From NCBI RefSeq assembly GCF_004053875.1, contig NZ_SBIP01000002.1, positions 558,001 through 622,000 of the forward strand: a stretch of 64,000 nt of DNA, given 5' to 3'. Within the stretch, counting starts at the first letter, position 1. Each line of letters begins with the position of its first letter. A model generated the notes under the pieces. The model ran no database searches. It worked only from the letters and a program-made list of their open reading frames with translations, and was not told the DNA's origin. A program made the position numbers and the translations under genes. Shown here in pieces: positions 52,725 to 61,692 of this stretch. The DNA comes from Neorhizobium lilium. GTDB taxonomy: Bacteria > Pseudomonadota > Alphaproteobacteria > Rhizobiales > Rhizobiaceae.

Positions 52725-53600
52725 TCACGTGGCCCGGCGATTGACCATGTAGACGGCGGCCACCACGATGATGGTGCCGACGATCATCGGCAGCGTCAGC
52801 GGCTCGCCGAACATGATGGTCGCTTCGATCGCCACCACCGGCGGCATGAGGTAGATGAGCGACGCCGCGCGCGATACCTGACCCTGGCGGATCAGATAAA
52901 GCAGCAGGCCGACCGCACCCATGGAAATTCCGATGACGGACCAGGCCATGGCAGCCATCGCCTGGAGAGTGAAGTCAAAGCGCAGGTTTTCCAGGCTGAG
53001 CGCAAGCGGGACAGTGACCAGCAGCGCGCCCACATATTGAAGCGTCGCGATCGTCAGAAGATCCCCCTCCTGCAGATGCCGCTTCTGGTAAAGCGTTCCG
53101 TAGGTGGCAGAGCCCATGGCCACCAGATTGACGAGCACCGGCCACCCCAGGCCCTGTAGACCATGACGGCCAAGATCGAGAATCTGCGGCGAAATGGCGA
53201 TGGCGATACCGACAAAGCCGAGCAGCAAGCCTGTATTTTGAAGCGGTTGCAGCTTTTCCCGCAACATATAGGATGCGGCAAGTGCCGTCAGCAGTGGCTG
53301 TAACCCGGCGATGATGCCTGACAGACCGGCCGGCACGCCACGGCCGATCGCATACCAGACGCCGGCCAGATAAAGCCCATGCAAGAAGATGCCGGAGACC
53401 AGAGCGTGACGGGCCTGGCCACGAATTGCCGGCCATTTCGCGCCCATGGCAATGCAGACGAGAAGGAAGACGACAGCGGCCAGCGCATGCCGAACAGCGA
53501 GGAAGGTGATCGGATCGGCATGGACGACGGCATACTTGGCAACGATCCATCCGGTCGACCAGAGGAACACGAAGATGGCCGGAGCCAGACGGTCAAGCAT
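52725..53600 (-). CDS. DMT (EamA) family transporter
   Basis: 291 residues with ten hydrophobic segments in two EamA repeats (about 5-135 and 150-285). The start IFVFLWSTGWIVAKYAV and the segment GLSGIIAGLQPLLTALAASYML are typical of drug/metabolite exporters. The substrate is unknown. Convergent with the helicase gene and divergent from the ATP-grasp operon. Confidence 0.92.
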   Translation of the reverse strand: MLDRLAPAIFVFLWSTGWIVAKYAVVHADPITFLAVRHALAAVVFLLVCIAMGAKWPAIRGQARHALVSGIFLHGLYLAGVWYAIGRGVPAGLSGIIAGLQPLLTALAASYMLREKLQPLQNTGLLLGFVGIAIAISPQILDLGRHGLQGLGWPVLVNLVAMGSATYGTLYQKRHLQEGDLLTIATLQYVGALLVTVPLALSLENLRFDFTLQAMAAMAWSVIGISMGAVGLLLYLIRQGQVSRAASLIYLMPPVVAIEATIMFGEPLTLPMIVGTIIVVAAVYMVNRRAT

Positions 53601-53875
53601 TGTTCAAAGTCCCGGCACGAAACGCGCCGCCGACTGTTATGGTGCCTGGCCTGGAGGGTCAAAGCAGAAAATCTGATGCTGCGATGAATCTCGCTCATGG
53701 TCTGTGCATCTGCATGGGCAGCTGATGATTTTCTTGCCAATCGGCGGTGAGACAATGCCCGTTGAAGGACGGATAAGCGGATTGACCGCGCTCGAATTAT
53801 CAGATGCAAACAAGCACGCTTCTTGCATTGCCCTTGCCATTGTATTCTTATGATCAAAAACCGGGGAACGCGCCT

Positions 53876-55285
53876 TTGGCATTTGATGAAATGTTGACTG
53901 CGGAAAATCTTCCGCGCCCGCCATATCAGAACTATCACGAATGGTACGCCGCTCAGGATACCGCGCACCTGATCCGCAAGACGCAAGACGCGGAGAACAT
54001 TTTCCGCAAGACCGGCATTACCTTCGCGGTTTACGGCCACGCCGACAGTGCCGAAAAGCTCATCCCCTTTGACATCATCCCCCGCATCATCGCAGCCCGC
54101 GAATGGCGCAGGCTTGCTCAGGGCATCGAGCAGCGGGTTCTGGCAATCAATGCCTTTCTGGACGACATCTACCACAAGCAGGAGATCATCCGGGCAGGCC
54201 GCATCCCTCGCGAGCTGATCGAGAAGAACGTTGCCTTCCTGCCCCAGATGATCGGCTTCAAGCCGCCGGGCGGGGTCTATACCCATATCGTCGGCACCGA
54301 TATCGTCCGCACCGGCGAGGACCAGTTCTACGTGCTGGAGGATAATGCCCGCACGCCGTCCGGCGTCTCCTACATGCTGGAGAACCGCGAAACGATGATG
54401 CAGATGTTTCCGGAGCTTTTCGCGCTCAACAAGGTGCAGCGCGTGGAGGATTATCCGCGCCTGCTGCGCCAGTCGCTGGCATCGGTCGCGCCGCCCGGCT
54501 GCAAGGGGCGTCCCCGTGTCGCGGTTCTGACCCCCGGCATCTACAATTCCGCCTATTACGAGCATTCCTTTCTGGCCGACCAGATGGGTGTCGAGCTGGT
54601 GGAAGGCTCCGATCTCAGGGTGATCGACGGTCGCGTAAAGATGCGTACCACGCGCGGCTATGAGGCGATCGACGTGATCTACCGGCGCGTCGATGACGAT
54701 TTTCTCGATCCCCTCACTTTCCGCTCTGAGTCGGCGCTGGGTATACCCGGAATCATGGATGTCTACCGCGCCGGCAACATCACCATCGCCAATGCTCCAG
54801 GCACCGGCATCTGTGACGACAAGGCCATCTATTCCTACATGCCGGAAATCGTCGAGTTCTATACAGGTCGCAAGGCGCTGCTCGAAAACGTGCCCACCTG
54901 GCGTTGCGCCGAGCCTGCCAGCCTGAAATATGTTCTGGAGCACATCGACGAACTTGTGGTCAAGGAAGTCCACGGCTCCGGCGGCTACGGCATGCTGGTC
55001 GGCCCGACGGCGACAAAGAAGGAATGCGAGGAATTCTCCCAGAAGCTTGCAGCCAAGCCGCACAACTATATCGCCCAACCAACGCTCGCCCTGTCCACTG
55101 TGCCCATTTTCGTCAACAAGGGCGTCGCGCCACGGCATGTGGACCTGCGTCCCTATGTGCTTGTCTCCGACAAGGTGAAGATCATCCCCGGAGGCCTGAC
55201 GCGCGTGGCGCTGAAGCAGGGCTCTCTAGTGGTGAATTCGAGCCAGGGCGGCGGCACCAAGGACACTTGGGTTCTGGAAGATTGA
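53876..55285 (+). CDS. Circularly permuted ATP-grasp type 2 protein
   Basis: 469 residues from a TTG at 53876 with GGGGAA eight bases upstream; the frame extends to 53804 without conservation. Family blocks include FDEMLTAENLPRPPYQNY, ENARTPSGVSYMLENR (read as DNARTPSGVSYM here) near 155, GIYNSAYYEHSFLADQMGV near 220, VIYRRVDDDFLDPL and KEVHGSGGYGMLVGP near 365. These are amide-bond-forming ligase folds whose substrates are unknown. First gene of a three-gene operon with alpha-E and transglutaminase proteins. Confidence 0.93.
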   Translation: MAFDEMLTAENLPRPPYQNYHEWYAAQDTAHLIRKTQDAENIFRKTGITFAVYGHADSAEKLIPFDIIPRIIAAREWRRLAQGIEQRVLAINAFLDDIYHKQEIIRAGRIPRELIEKNVAFLPQMIGFKPPGGVYTHIVGTDIVRTGEDQFYVLEDNARTPSGVSYMLENRETMMQMFPELFALNKVQRVEDYPRLLRQSLASVAPPGCKGRPRVAVLTPGIYNSAYYEHSFLADQMGVELVEGSDLRVIDGRVKMRTTRGYEAIDVIYRRVDDDFLDPLTFRSESALGIPGIMDVYRAGNITIANAPGTGICDDKAIYSYMPEIVEFYTGRKALLENVPTWRCAEPASLKYVLEHIDELVVKEVHGSGGYGMLVGPTATKKECEEFSQKLAAKPHNYIAQPTLALSTVPIFVNKGVAPRHVDLRPYVLVSDKVKIIPGGLTRVALKQGSLVVNSSQGGGTKDTWVLED

Positions 55286-55297
55286 GGGCGTAAGGTC

Positions 55298-56239
55298 ATG
55301 TTGGGAAGAACTGCAAACGGCCTCTACTGGATGTTCCGCTATATCGAACGAGCGGAAAACATCGCCCGCCTGGTCGATGCGGGATTGCGCGTCGCCCTGA
55401 CCCGGGCCGGCTCCTCGGACGAGGACTGGCACGGCGTGCTTGAAAGCGCGGGCGTTCGTGAAGCCTACTCGGAAGTCCATCCGGAGCTGACGGCAGCCAA
55501 TGCCGTCGATTACCTGCTGCGCGATACCGCCAATCCTTCAAGCGTCCTTGCTTGTATCGAGTCGGCCCGCAACAATGCCCGCATGGTGCGCACGGCGCTG
55601 ACGCGCGAAACCTGGGAAGCGACCAACGAAGCATGGATAGACCTCAAGGCGCGCCTGTCCCGCCCGCTGAAGGCGACCGACCTGCCGGACGCCATCGACC
55701 TGATCAAGCGCCGCGCCGGACTTATCCGCGGCGCTTTTCATGGCTCCATGTTGCGCAATGAAATCTACAATTTCTCGCGTATCGGGACGTTTATAGAGAG
55801 GGCTGATAACACCAGCCGCATTCTTGACGTCAAATATTACGTGCTGTTGCCGTCGATCAGCCAGGTCGGCTCAGCCCTCGACAATTTCCAGTGGGAATCC
55901 ATCCTGCGCTCGGTCTCGGCGCACCGATCCTATGGCTGGGTCTACGACAGCGAATATCAGGCGGCCAATATCGCCGATTTCCTGATCCTCAAAGTGCAGA
56001 TGCCACGGTCTCTCGCCTATTGCTACGAGAAGATCGTCAGCAACCTGTCTTATCTGGAAGCTGACTACGGTGAGCGTCACAAGGCGCATGCCACCGCGGA
56101 TGCCATCAAGGCCATGCTGAGACGTGGCTCGATCACCGATATCATGGACCAGGGCCTGCATGAATTCCTCCAGGATTTCATCAGCCGCAACAACCAGCTG
56201 AGTGCCGATATTTCGGAAGGCTACCGCTTCTACCTCTAG
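55298..56239 (+). CDS. Alpha-E domain protein (DUF403)
   Basis: 313 residues, almost entirely helical. The N terminus LGRTANGLYWMFRYIERAENIARLVDAG and the later FSRIGTFIERADNTSRILDVKYY are the two signature blocks of the alpha-E family. The fold has no known enzymatic activity. It always travels with the ATP-grasp and transglutaminase genes and is predicted to act in the same peptide or amide modification pathway. It starts 12 bases after the ATP-grasp stop. Confidence 0.93.
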   Translation: MLGRTANGLYWMFRYIERAENIARLVDAGLRVALTRAGSSDEDWHGVLESAGVREAYSEVHPELTAANAVDYLLRDTANPSSVLACIESARNNARMVRTALTRETWEATNEAWIDLKARLSRPLKATDLPDAIDLIKRRAGLIRGAFHGSMLRNEIYNFSRIGTFIERADNTSRILDVKYYVLLPSISQVGSALDNFQWESILRSVSAHRSYGWVYDSEYQAANIADFLILKVQMPRSLAYCYEKIVSNLSYLEADYGERHKAHATADAIKAMLRRGSITDIMDQGLHEFLQDFISRNNQLSADISEGYRFYL

Positions 56240-56258
56240 GGCAACAGGATCAGCTTTC

Positions 56259-57113
56259 ATGCGCCTCAAGATTTCGCATACGACGGTATATGAATACGAC
56301 GAGCCGGTTCCCTACTCGCTGCAGCGGCTGCGGCTGACGCCGGTGGATGGGCCGAATCAGAAGGTGCTGAGCTGGATGGTCAGCGTCGATGGCGCCAAGG
56401 TGGAGGCCGGTTATGCCGACCACTTCGGCAACCGCGTCGAACTCGTCTCGGCAGAGGGAACCCAGAACACGATCCGCATCGTCGCGGCCGGCGAAGTGGA
56501 AACTGAGGACAAGTCCGGCGTCGTCGGGCCGCATCAGGGCTTCTGCCCGCTCTGGCTCTTCCTGCGCGAGACGCCCCTGACCGCGCCCGGCCCGCTCGTG
56601 GAAGCGCTCGTGAAGACGCTTGAGGGAGAGAACGACCTCGCCCGCATGCACGCGCTGATGGAGGCTGTGAATGCGGACGTCGCCTATATTCCCGGAACCA
56701 CGACAACGGAGACGCCTGCCGAGGATGTGCTGGCGGCCAAGACCGGCGTCTGCCAGGATCATGCGCATGTATTCATTTCCGCCGCGCGCCTGATGGAGAT
56801 ACCGGCGCGCTACGTCTCCGGCTATCTGCTGATGGACGGACAGCCGGAGCAGACGGCGACCCACGCCTGGGCCGAAGCGCATGTCCCGGGACTGGGCTGG
56901 GTCGGATTCGACGCCGCTAACAATGTCTGCCCCGACGAGCGCTATGTCCGCATTGCGTCGGGCCTCTCCTACACGGACTGCGCGCCCGTTTCCGGCCTGC
57001 GCTTGGGCCCTGCGAACGAAGACCTGACCGTGTCGCTGTCAGTCACGCCGAGCGAGGTGCAGACGCAAAGCCAGAGCCAAAAAGGACAGAGCCAAAGCCA
57101 GTCGCAGGGGTGA
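56259..57113 (+). CDS. Transglutaminase-like cysteine protease/ligase
   Basis: 284 residues from the ATG at 56259. After an N-terminal beta domain (LKISHTTVYEYDEPV), the catalytic triad is visible: Cys in KTGVCQDHAHVF near 166, His in ATHAWAEAHVPGLGW near 205, Asp in VGFDAANN near 220. The C terminus is a low-complexity Gln/Ser tail (QTQSQSQKGQSQSQSQG). Third gene of the operon, 19 bases after the alpha-E gene. The Anbu-type proteasome-like protease that often follows is absent; a MITE lies there instead. Confidence 0.92.
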   Translation: MRLKISHTTVYEYDEPVPYSLQRLRLTPVDGPNQKVLSWMVSVDGAKVEAGYADHFGNRVELVSAEGTQNTIRIVAAGEVETEDKSGVVGPHQGFCPLWLFLRETPLTAPGPLVEALVKTLEGENDLARMHALMEAVNADVAYIPGTTTTETPAEDVLAAKTGVCQDHAHVFISAARLMEIPARYVSGYLLMDGQPEQTATHAWAEAHVPGLGWVGFDAANNVCPDERYVRIASGLSYTDCAPVSGLRLGPANEDLTVSLSVTPSEVQTQSQSQKGQSQSQSQG

Positions 57114-57142
57114 GGATCGGCGGGCGGATGAAAAGCAAACTC

Positions 57143-57458
57143 TAGAGTGTGTCCGGGCTAAATGGAAACAGTTCTGTTGGCTCAAGCGGGAGCAGATGCG
57201 AGGAGAGCGGCGCCGAGTCGTAGCCGTCGCATACGGCCAAGCCGCTCGACAGTGAGGCGGACAAGCAATCGATCCAGTGAATCGATTGCCCGCCGAACGA
57301 TGCCCCGCTTCAACCAACCCGAAGGGCCGGGTGCTTTTCCGCCAGTATCTTCGGCTTTCGTCTCGACCGTACCGGCAGGTATGCCCTTCGCCGAAAACCT
57401 TGATCCTGACGCAAAATCTCCCCGGCAGAACGGTTCAATTTAGCCCGGACACACTCTA
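57143..57458. mobile_element. MITE-like element with TA-flanked inverted repeats
   Basis: GAGTGTGTCCGGGCTAAAT at the left end (57145 on) recurs inverted at the right end (to 57456). The match extends with a few differences to about 34 bases, and both ends are bounded by TA. TA target duplication suggests IS630/mariner-type transposition. The 312-base interior has a CAATCGAT/ATCGATTG palindrome and no transposase; a 93-codon open frame inside has no coding character. It occupies most of the 373 bases between the transglutaminase and vapC-like stops. Confidence 0.75.
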
Positions 57459-57486
57459 ATGGCGCGCCACGGAACAAAGCCTCCTA

Positions 57487-57912
57487 TTATAAGGACGCAT
57501 CAACAACGCGAAGATAGCCCTGTTCACCATATGCCAGGATTGCGCGATCTGCTGTTAGGAGCGGGATACCTAGATGCCGAGCAGTGGCCGCGATAATGCG
57601 GTCAGCGGGATCGCTGTGAAACTCTCCGGGCAGTCTTGTACTTTCGACAGAAATGGCCGGTTCGAGGGGCACCAGCCGGATGCGCGGATGACCGAGAGCG
57701 TCTTCCAACCATTGACCGACCTCCCTTCCAAGGGGCAGCCGACCTTTGCGGTCCAGAAGCGCAATCTCCCAAGGCGTGATGGCAGAAACCAGCACCTCTC
57801 CTACACCACTTGTATCCAGACTATGTCTAGCTTTCGAGCCAAGCTTGATGTCGCGGCTCATCACCCAGATCAGGACATGCGTGTCAATCAGGATCACTTG
57901 TTGGCTTCCCAT
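57487..57912 (-). CDS. PIN-domain toxin (VapC-like)
   Basis: 141 residues. The acidic PIN residues are present: ILIDTHVLIWVM (Asp near 10), ITPWEIALLDRKG (Glu near 49) and SDPADRIIAATARHLG (Asp near 100 and 104). VapC toxins cleave specific tRNAs or rRNA. The start overlaps the end of the Phd-type antitoxin gene by 19 bases, the usual coupled arrangement. Confidence 0.92.
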   Translation of the reverse strand: MGSQQVILIDTHVLIWVMSRDIKLGSKARHSLDTSGVGEVLVSAITPWEIALLDRKGRLPLGREVGQWLEDALGHPRIRLVPLEPAISVESTRLPGEFHSDPADRIIAATARHLGIPLLTADRAILAYGEQGYLRVVDASL

Positions 57913-58139
57913 TCGTCGGGATCAATGGCCGGAGCAAAAGGATCTTCATAATGGAGAACGGTGCCTTTCATGTAACCCCACAACGGCTCGATCTTGACCG
58001 CATCTGAAGCGGGCACGAGCTTTGCAACAGGTTTGCCGCGTTTGGTGATAGTGATTGGCTGACCGTCAGAATTCATCTCGTCGATTAGACGCAGGCACGT
58101 CGCCTTGAACTCTGCCGCAGCAATGATCTTTTCATTCAT
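57894..58139 (-). CDS. Phd/YefM-type antitoxin
   Basis: 81 residues from the ATG at 58139, preceded by AGGAG. The N-terminal DNA-binding part is AAAEFKATCLRLIDEM then PITITKRGKPVAKLVP, standard for Phd/YefM. The C-terminal part is acidic and binds the toxin. The pair probably autoregulates through a site overlapping the promoter just upstream (58140-58190, AT-rich with ACATATATAG). Confidence 0.92.
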   Translation of the reverse strand: MNEKIIAAAEFKATCLRLIDEMNSDGQPITITKRGKPVAKLVPASDAVKIEPLWGYMKGTVLHYEDPFAPAIDPDEWEANK

Positions 58140-58256
58140 GACCATTTCTCCTGTACAGATGGATACATATATAGTCACTCACGTCATTGATCAACTGCCG
58201 CAAGCCCGGCACCACCTCGGCGTGATCTGTTTCCACACCACGCAGGCGAGGTGAAG

Positions 58257-58748
58257 ATGTTGTTCGGGCAATCGCTCTTCCAATCCGTGGTGACACGGCT
58301 AAAAACGGAACACGAAGACGATCTGGAGGAAGCGACGGACGAGAGCTTCCGGATCCGTGGGCTCGGCATGGGATTTGTCGCCTCCACCACCGACGAGGCG
58401 GACGTGACGGGAACGGGAACTGAAGCCTATTTCGCGTTCCTCCACGACCAGCCCGATCTAGCCGTCGCTGAGACCATAGCTCCTCCGTCGCCGGATGAGG
58501 TTGTGGAACACATCCCTGAGCCGCCTGCCCCTGCTCACCTTTTACGGCTGACACGGGAGGAGATCGCCGACGAACTGGCGATCACGGCACAGGATACGGA
58601 GCCAAGCCTTGCGGAAAAACGACGACGATTTGCCAAGGCAAACCATCCCGATCGGGTCGCCCCGGACTATCGCGACAATGCCAACATTCGCATGCAAACT
58701 GCCAACCTGCTGATCGACGAAGCCATCAAGCGCCTCGCCTGGCGCTGA
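58257..58748 (+). CDS. J-domain (DnaJ-like) protein
   Basis: 163 residues from the ATG at 58257 (GAGGTGA upstream). The C-terminal 55 residues form a J domain with the HPD tripeptide in AKANHPDRVAP near 127-137, followed by NIRMQTANLLIDEAIKRL. The N-terminal part is acidic and unrecognised. J proteins stimulate Hsp70; the client is unknown. Divergent from the antitoxin gene. Confidence 0.85.
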   Translation: MLFGQSLFQSVVTRLKTEHEDDLEEATDESFRIRGLGMGFVASTTDEADVTGTGTEAYFAFLHDQPDLAVAETIAPPSPDEVVEHIPEPPAPAHLLRLTREEIADELAITAQDTEPSLAEKRRRFAKANHPDRVAPDYRDNANIRMQTANLLIDEAIKRLAWR

Positions 58749-58786
58749 CACTCAAGCTCAAGCCTCGGCATGGACGCAATGGCGCG

Positions 58787-59002
58787 TCAATCGCGCTGCG
58801 AGTCGTCCTCTACGGCAGCAGGTGGCGAGGACCGCCGTTCGATGAGCAGCTTGTAAGCGGCAAACAGCCCCAGAGCCGCCGAGATCATCGCCCAGGTCAC
58901 AGAGCCGGAATAAAGCTCGATGCCGGCCCAGACAAAGCAGATCGCCGGAATGACGACGCGGCGCCAGAGCGGCTCGTAAAACGGGTGATTGGGGTCGATC
59001 AT
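58787..59002 (-). CDS. Small membrane protein, DUF3329-like
   Basis: 71 residues from the ATG at 59002 (GGAG seven bases upstream). It begins MIDPNHPFYEPLWRR and has two hydrophobic segments (about 17-33 and 37-53), then a charged tail. The MIDPNHPF-PLWRR start is typical of the DUF3329 family in alphaproteobacteria. Function unknown. It is convergent with the J-domain gene. Confidence 0.8.
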   Translation of the reverse strand: MIDPNHPFYEPLWRRVVIPAICFVWAGIELYSGSVTWAMISAALGLFAAYKLLIERRSSPPAAVEDDSQRD

Positions 59003-59291
59003 GTACATGCTCCGCAGCCCGGCCATTCTCGGCAGCCGTCAGCAGCATATCCCTGCCCCCGTCACAAAAAGCAAGGGTGGGGTGACCGCGTTGCAGCCTT
59101 GCCAAAATCAGCTGCCTCTCGGCGACAGACGTGCCGCTTGTCGGATGACATGCCGGGCCATGGGTCCGGCATCTTATCGGATGGCAATACAAGGGAACAA
59201 AGCGGGATCTGAAAATTACCCATTGAAGAGGATCACCGGGTCAGCTAAGTAGCCTTCGTCGGACAGCGCGAGTCATCGCGCTACACGGTTA

Positions 59292-59368
59292 GCACCCGTA
59301 GCTCAGCTGGATAGAGTGTTGGATTCCGATTCCAAAGGTCACAGGTTCGAATCCTGTCGGGTGCGCCA
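59292..59368 (+). tRNA. tRNA-Arg (anticodon CCG)
   Basis: Full cloverleaf: acceptor GCACCCG/CGGGTGC, D arm GCTC-AGCTGGATA-GAGT, anticodon stem TTGGA/TCCAA with loop TTCCGAT (anticodon CCG, reading CGG), T arm ACAGG-TTCGAAT-CCTGT, discriminator G and encoded CCA. It lies at the left border of an AT-rich, IS-containing segment, so its 3' end is a candidate integration site. Confidence 0.97.
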
Positions 59369-59735
59369 TTAAATCTCACACCATCCCTGCGAAATGGCTT
59401 GGCATAAAACCACGATCGAGAGGATGCTCCTCGGCCATAGTGTTGCCAAATGGTCGAGCGCTTGTCTCCCGAACGGCAGGTTAAGATCAGCCGCAGCGCA
59501 CTTGGCGCTGCCTTCGAGGCCGAGGCGGGACCTTAAAAATACCGCACACTAACTGGAGCAAGACCGGCCGGATGTCCTGAAGCGCCGCAGCATTTGGTTC
59601 GACGTCAACTGGACCTCAATCTGGAGAAGCTGATCTTTAGCTCAAACCCATTATTTCCGCAAAGTGACGTTGTAAAAATAGACGCATCATAGCTGATCTA
59701 TTCTATCAGGTACGGCAGGCGAGTATTACGTCAGT
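59369..59735. other. Non-coding, degraded segment after tRNA-Arg
   Basis: No intact gene. Two short coding-looking shreds occur (about 59450-59536 and 59600-59693), without ribosome sites and in different frames. The base composition becomes more AT-rich to the right. I saw no second copy of the tRNA 3' end and no integrase fragment that I could name. Confidence 0.4.
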
Positions 59736-61226
59736 TTATATTTTGTAGGCCCTTACCTCGTAACCACTTTGTCGAACAACCTCGGGCATGAGCCGCTCTA
59801 GCGCATGTGCCGCGGTGCCATCCAACTGGGCCTGCTCCTCTTCAAATAGCCCTTTCAAAAGGTCGGAATCTACCAGTCCTTGAAGCGCAGATACGCGATA
59901 GAATGCCATGGATCCGGCAGGATACTCATCGTATTCTCCATTCTGCGAAAGTCCAAGTGTCTCAGAAATTCGGCTGATAAGATTATTATTATTATTTTGC
60001 TCCGTAAAATATCTAATCATGCCGTAATTTTCCGGATACATGGCGCCAACTATTGGGTTATTTTCGAAATACCGGAGAATTTCATTCAGATGGTTTGGGC
60101 CTCCAATCGTTTTATCATAGAGGTAACGGCGCCAATTATCTCCCCAGGAGATGTGGGGGCTTCTTTTTGTATGCAGATGCAGGACAAAATCAGATCTGGC
60201 CCACACGACACTTGCATCTAAAAGAAATGGCGCAATGTCACGGCCTCTATTTTCAACTATCAAAATACGAATTTCGTTACAACTTATCACGTTACTCAGA
60301 ATTTCTTCGGCCGCAGTTACGTCTTTTTCTCTGCAAACAGTTACAACAACAGAAAATGATGTATTTATATTTTTGAGAAGATCGGCAATCTCAGGTAGTA
60401 AATCAATATAGAAACAGTGTATATGGACGCAAAGACTTGAGTTCCCCTCCCGCGGCTCGGGAGAAGGTTTAAGGATAAGACTATCTCCGGTATACGGAAG
60501 AAAAAGTTCGCTATGTTTTTCCAGTCGGTCAATGCAATCGCGAAAAGGGTTCTGCGACCGTGAGAGCTTTTTCTTCCTTCGATAGTTATATCCATCAAAA
60601 TCCGGCCTCGGCTGCCGATCCTCGGAAAATCCTTGATGCATATAATGAACAAATGCGTCATTAGGTGTTGAAGCTGTCTCTGGATACTCCTTTAGATAGA
60701 AATCTGCATCGAAGTGCGTTCGATATTTTCGCCATCTTTTGAACAGCACCCGCAATTCCCTCCGACTGAAGGGTTTGGTTGCTTGAGTCAAATCATCAAT
60801 TACGACGGGCGCAGTTTTACCATCGACTTTCCAGGCATAGGAGCCGTAAAGTCGCAAACAAACTTCTGCGAGATCGCTTTGCGTACGAGAGAACTGCGAG
60901 TGCTCTTCAGCAAATCGTTCAGCATCAAAGTAGGGCGAAGGCGAACGCAATTCTTGCCGGCCGTGTTTTAAGTAATGCGAGATGGGTTCCAGGCCCGCAG
61001 CTTTAACGTCCGGGCTAGCGACGAAGTAATAGTGGTTATCAAAAAATGGCGAAGTCGCATGCTCCCAGCGAGCCTCATTGCACCGATAGGCCCATGCGCC
61101 GCCGACGACGCCAAGCCTAGTTACACCAACAGGAAAAAGCCGATCGAAATATATCGAGATACGAATACGTAAAAAATCAGTTACGATACGCACCCAATCA
61201 TTTTTATATAATTTCGAAATCATCAT
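59736..61226 (-). CDS. Rhamnan synthesis F (RgpF) family protein
   Basis: 496 residues from the ATG at 61226. The C-terminal 260 residues match the RgpF domain: CVHIHCFYIDLLPEIADLL near 270, VENRGRDIAPFL near 327, FVLHLHTKRSPH near 350, NNPIVGAMYPENYG near 400. The N-terminal half contains repeated YFDAERF/FDADFYLKEYPET blocks typical of glycosyltransferase-associated repeats. Such proteins take part in rhamnose-rich or other surface glycan assembly. Codon use is clearly more AT-rich than in all neighbours, so it was probably acquired by transfer. Confidence 0.88.
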   Translation of the reverse strand: MMISKLYKNDWVRIVTDFLRIRISIYFDRLFPVGVTRLGVVGGAWAYRCNEARWEHATSPFFDNHYYFVASPDVKAAGLEPISHYLKHGRQELRSPSPYFDAERFAEEHSQFSRTQSDLAEVCLRLYGSYAWKVDGKTAPVVIDDLTQATKPFSRRELRVLFKRWRKYRTHFDADFYLKEYPETASTPNDAFVHYMHQGFSEDRQPRPDFDGYNYRRKKKLSRSQNPFRDCIDRLEKHSELFLPYTGDSLILKPSPEPREGNSSLCVHIHCFYIDLLPEIADLLKNINTSFSVVVTVCREKDVTAAEEILSNVISCNEIRILIVENRGRDIAPFLLDASVVWARSDFVLHLHTKRSPHISWGDNWRRYLYDKTIGGPNHLNEILRYFENNPIVGAMYPENYGMIRYFTEQNNNNNLISRISETLGLSQNGEYDEYPAGSMAFYRVSALQGLVDSDLLKGLFEEEQAQLDGTAAHALERLMPEVVRQSGYEVRAYKI

Positions 61227-61264
61227 ATTTTCCGATCGGCACAACTCCGACGAAACTTCGGCAT

Positions 61265-61545
61265 CTAAGCAAACTCAGCTGCCACCATCACCGAGGTCAA
61301 CACATTGAAGTAAGCCCGATGCGGCGTCTGCCGGTCAAGGGATGAATATCGGCGTCGGCTGTTGTAGCTCGGGTATTGGAGGATGGCTGCGCTGGCCCCG
61401 GATACGGTCTTGTAGACGTAGGTCCATCCATCACGGCGTAAGTGGTCTCGGCAGCAGGCCTGCGTACTTTCTTGCGCCATTTGGAATAGGTCACCTGGCT
61501 GATCCTTGCCTCACGGCTGTCTCAGCGACTGGCACACTACGTCAC
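61265..61545 (-). pseudogene. Remnant of an IS3-family transposase (OrfA and OrfB scraps)
   Basis: In two frames: an OrfA-type HTH end (RISQVTYSKWRKKV, about 61455-61500) joined by deletion to an OrfB C terminus (YNSRRRYSSLDRQTPHRAYFN to TAA at 61265). The catalytic DDE core is missing. This is IS debris beside the AT-rich glycan gene. The remaining 61546-61692 holds no recognised feature. Confidence 0.7.
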
Positions 61546-61692
61546 CCTGCTTCCAACGCCCTACGGCGTATTCATGATTCACAATCAACGCCATTCGACA
61601 TTGCCGCCCTTCAGCGACAATTTAATCCGGAGATGCAAGAGAGTTGAACGCGAAGTACAACGAATTTTCGCCCAAGCTCTCTGTCGATCGAT

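Noticed and set aside
53288-55138. 616-codon minus-strand frame opposite the ATP-grasp gene
   Set aside because: Shadow frame crossing two unrelated genes; no family features.
57162-57443. 93-codon frame inside the MITE
   Set aside because: Starts within the inverted repeat, has no ribosome site and an Arg/Ser/Pro-rich composition typical of non-coding GC-rich DNA.
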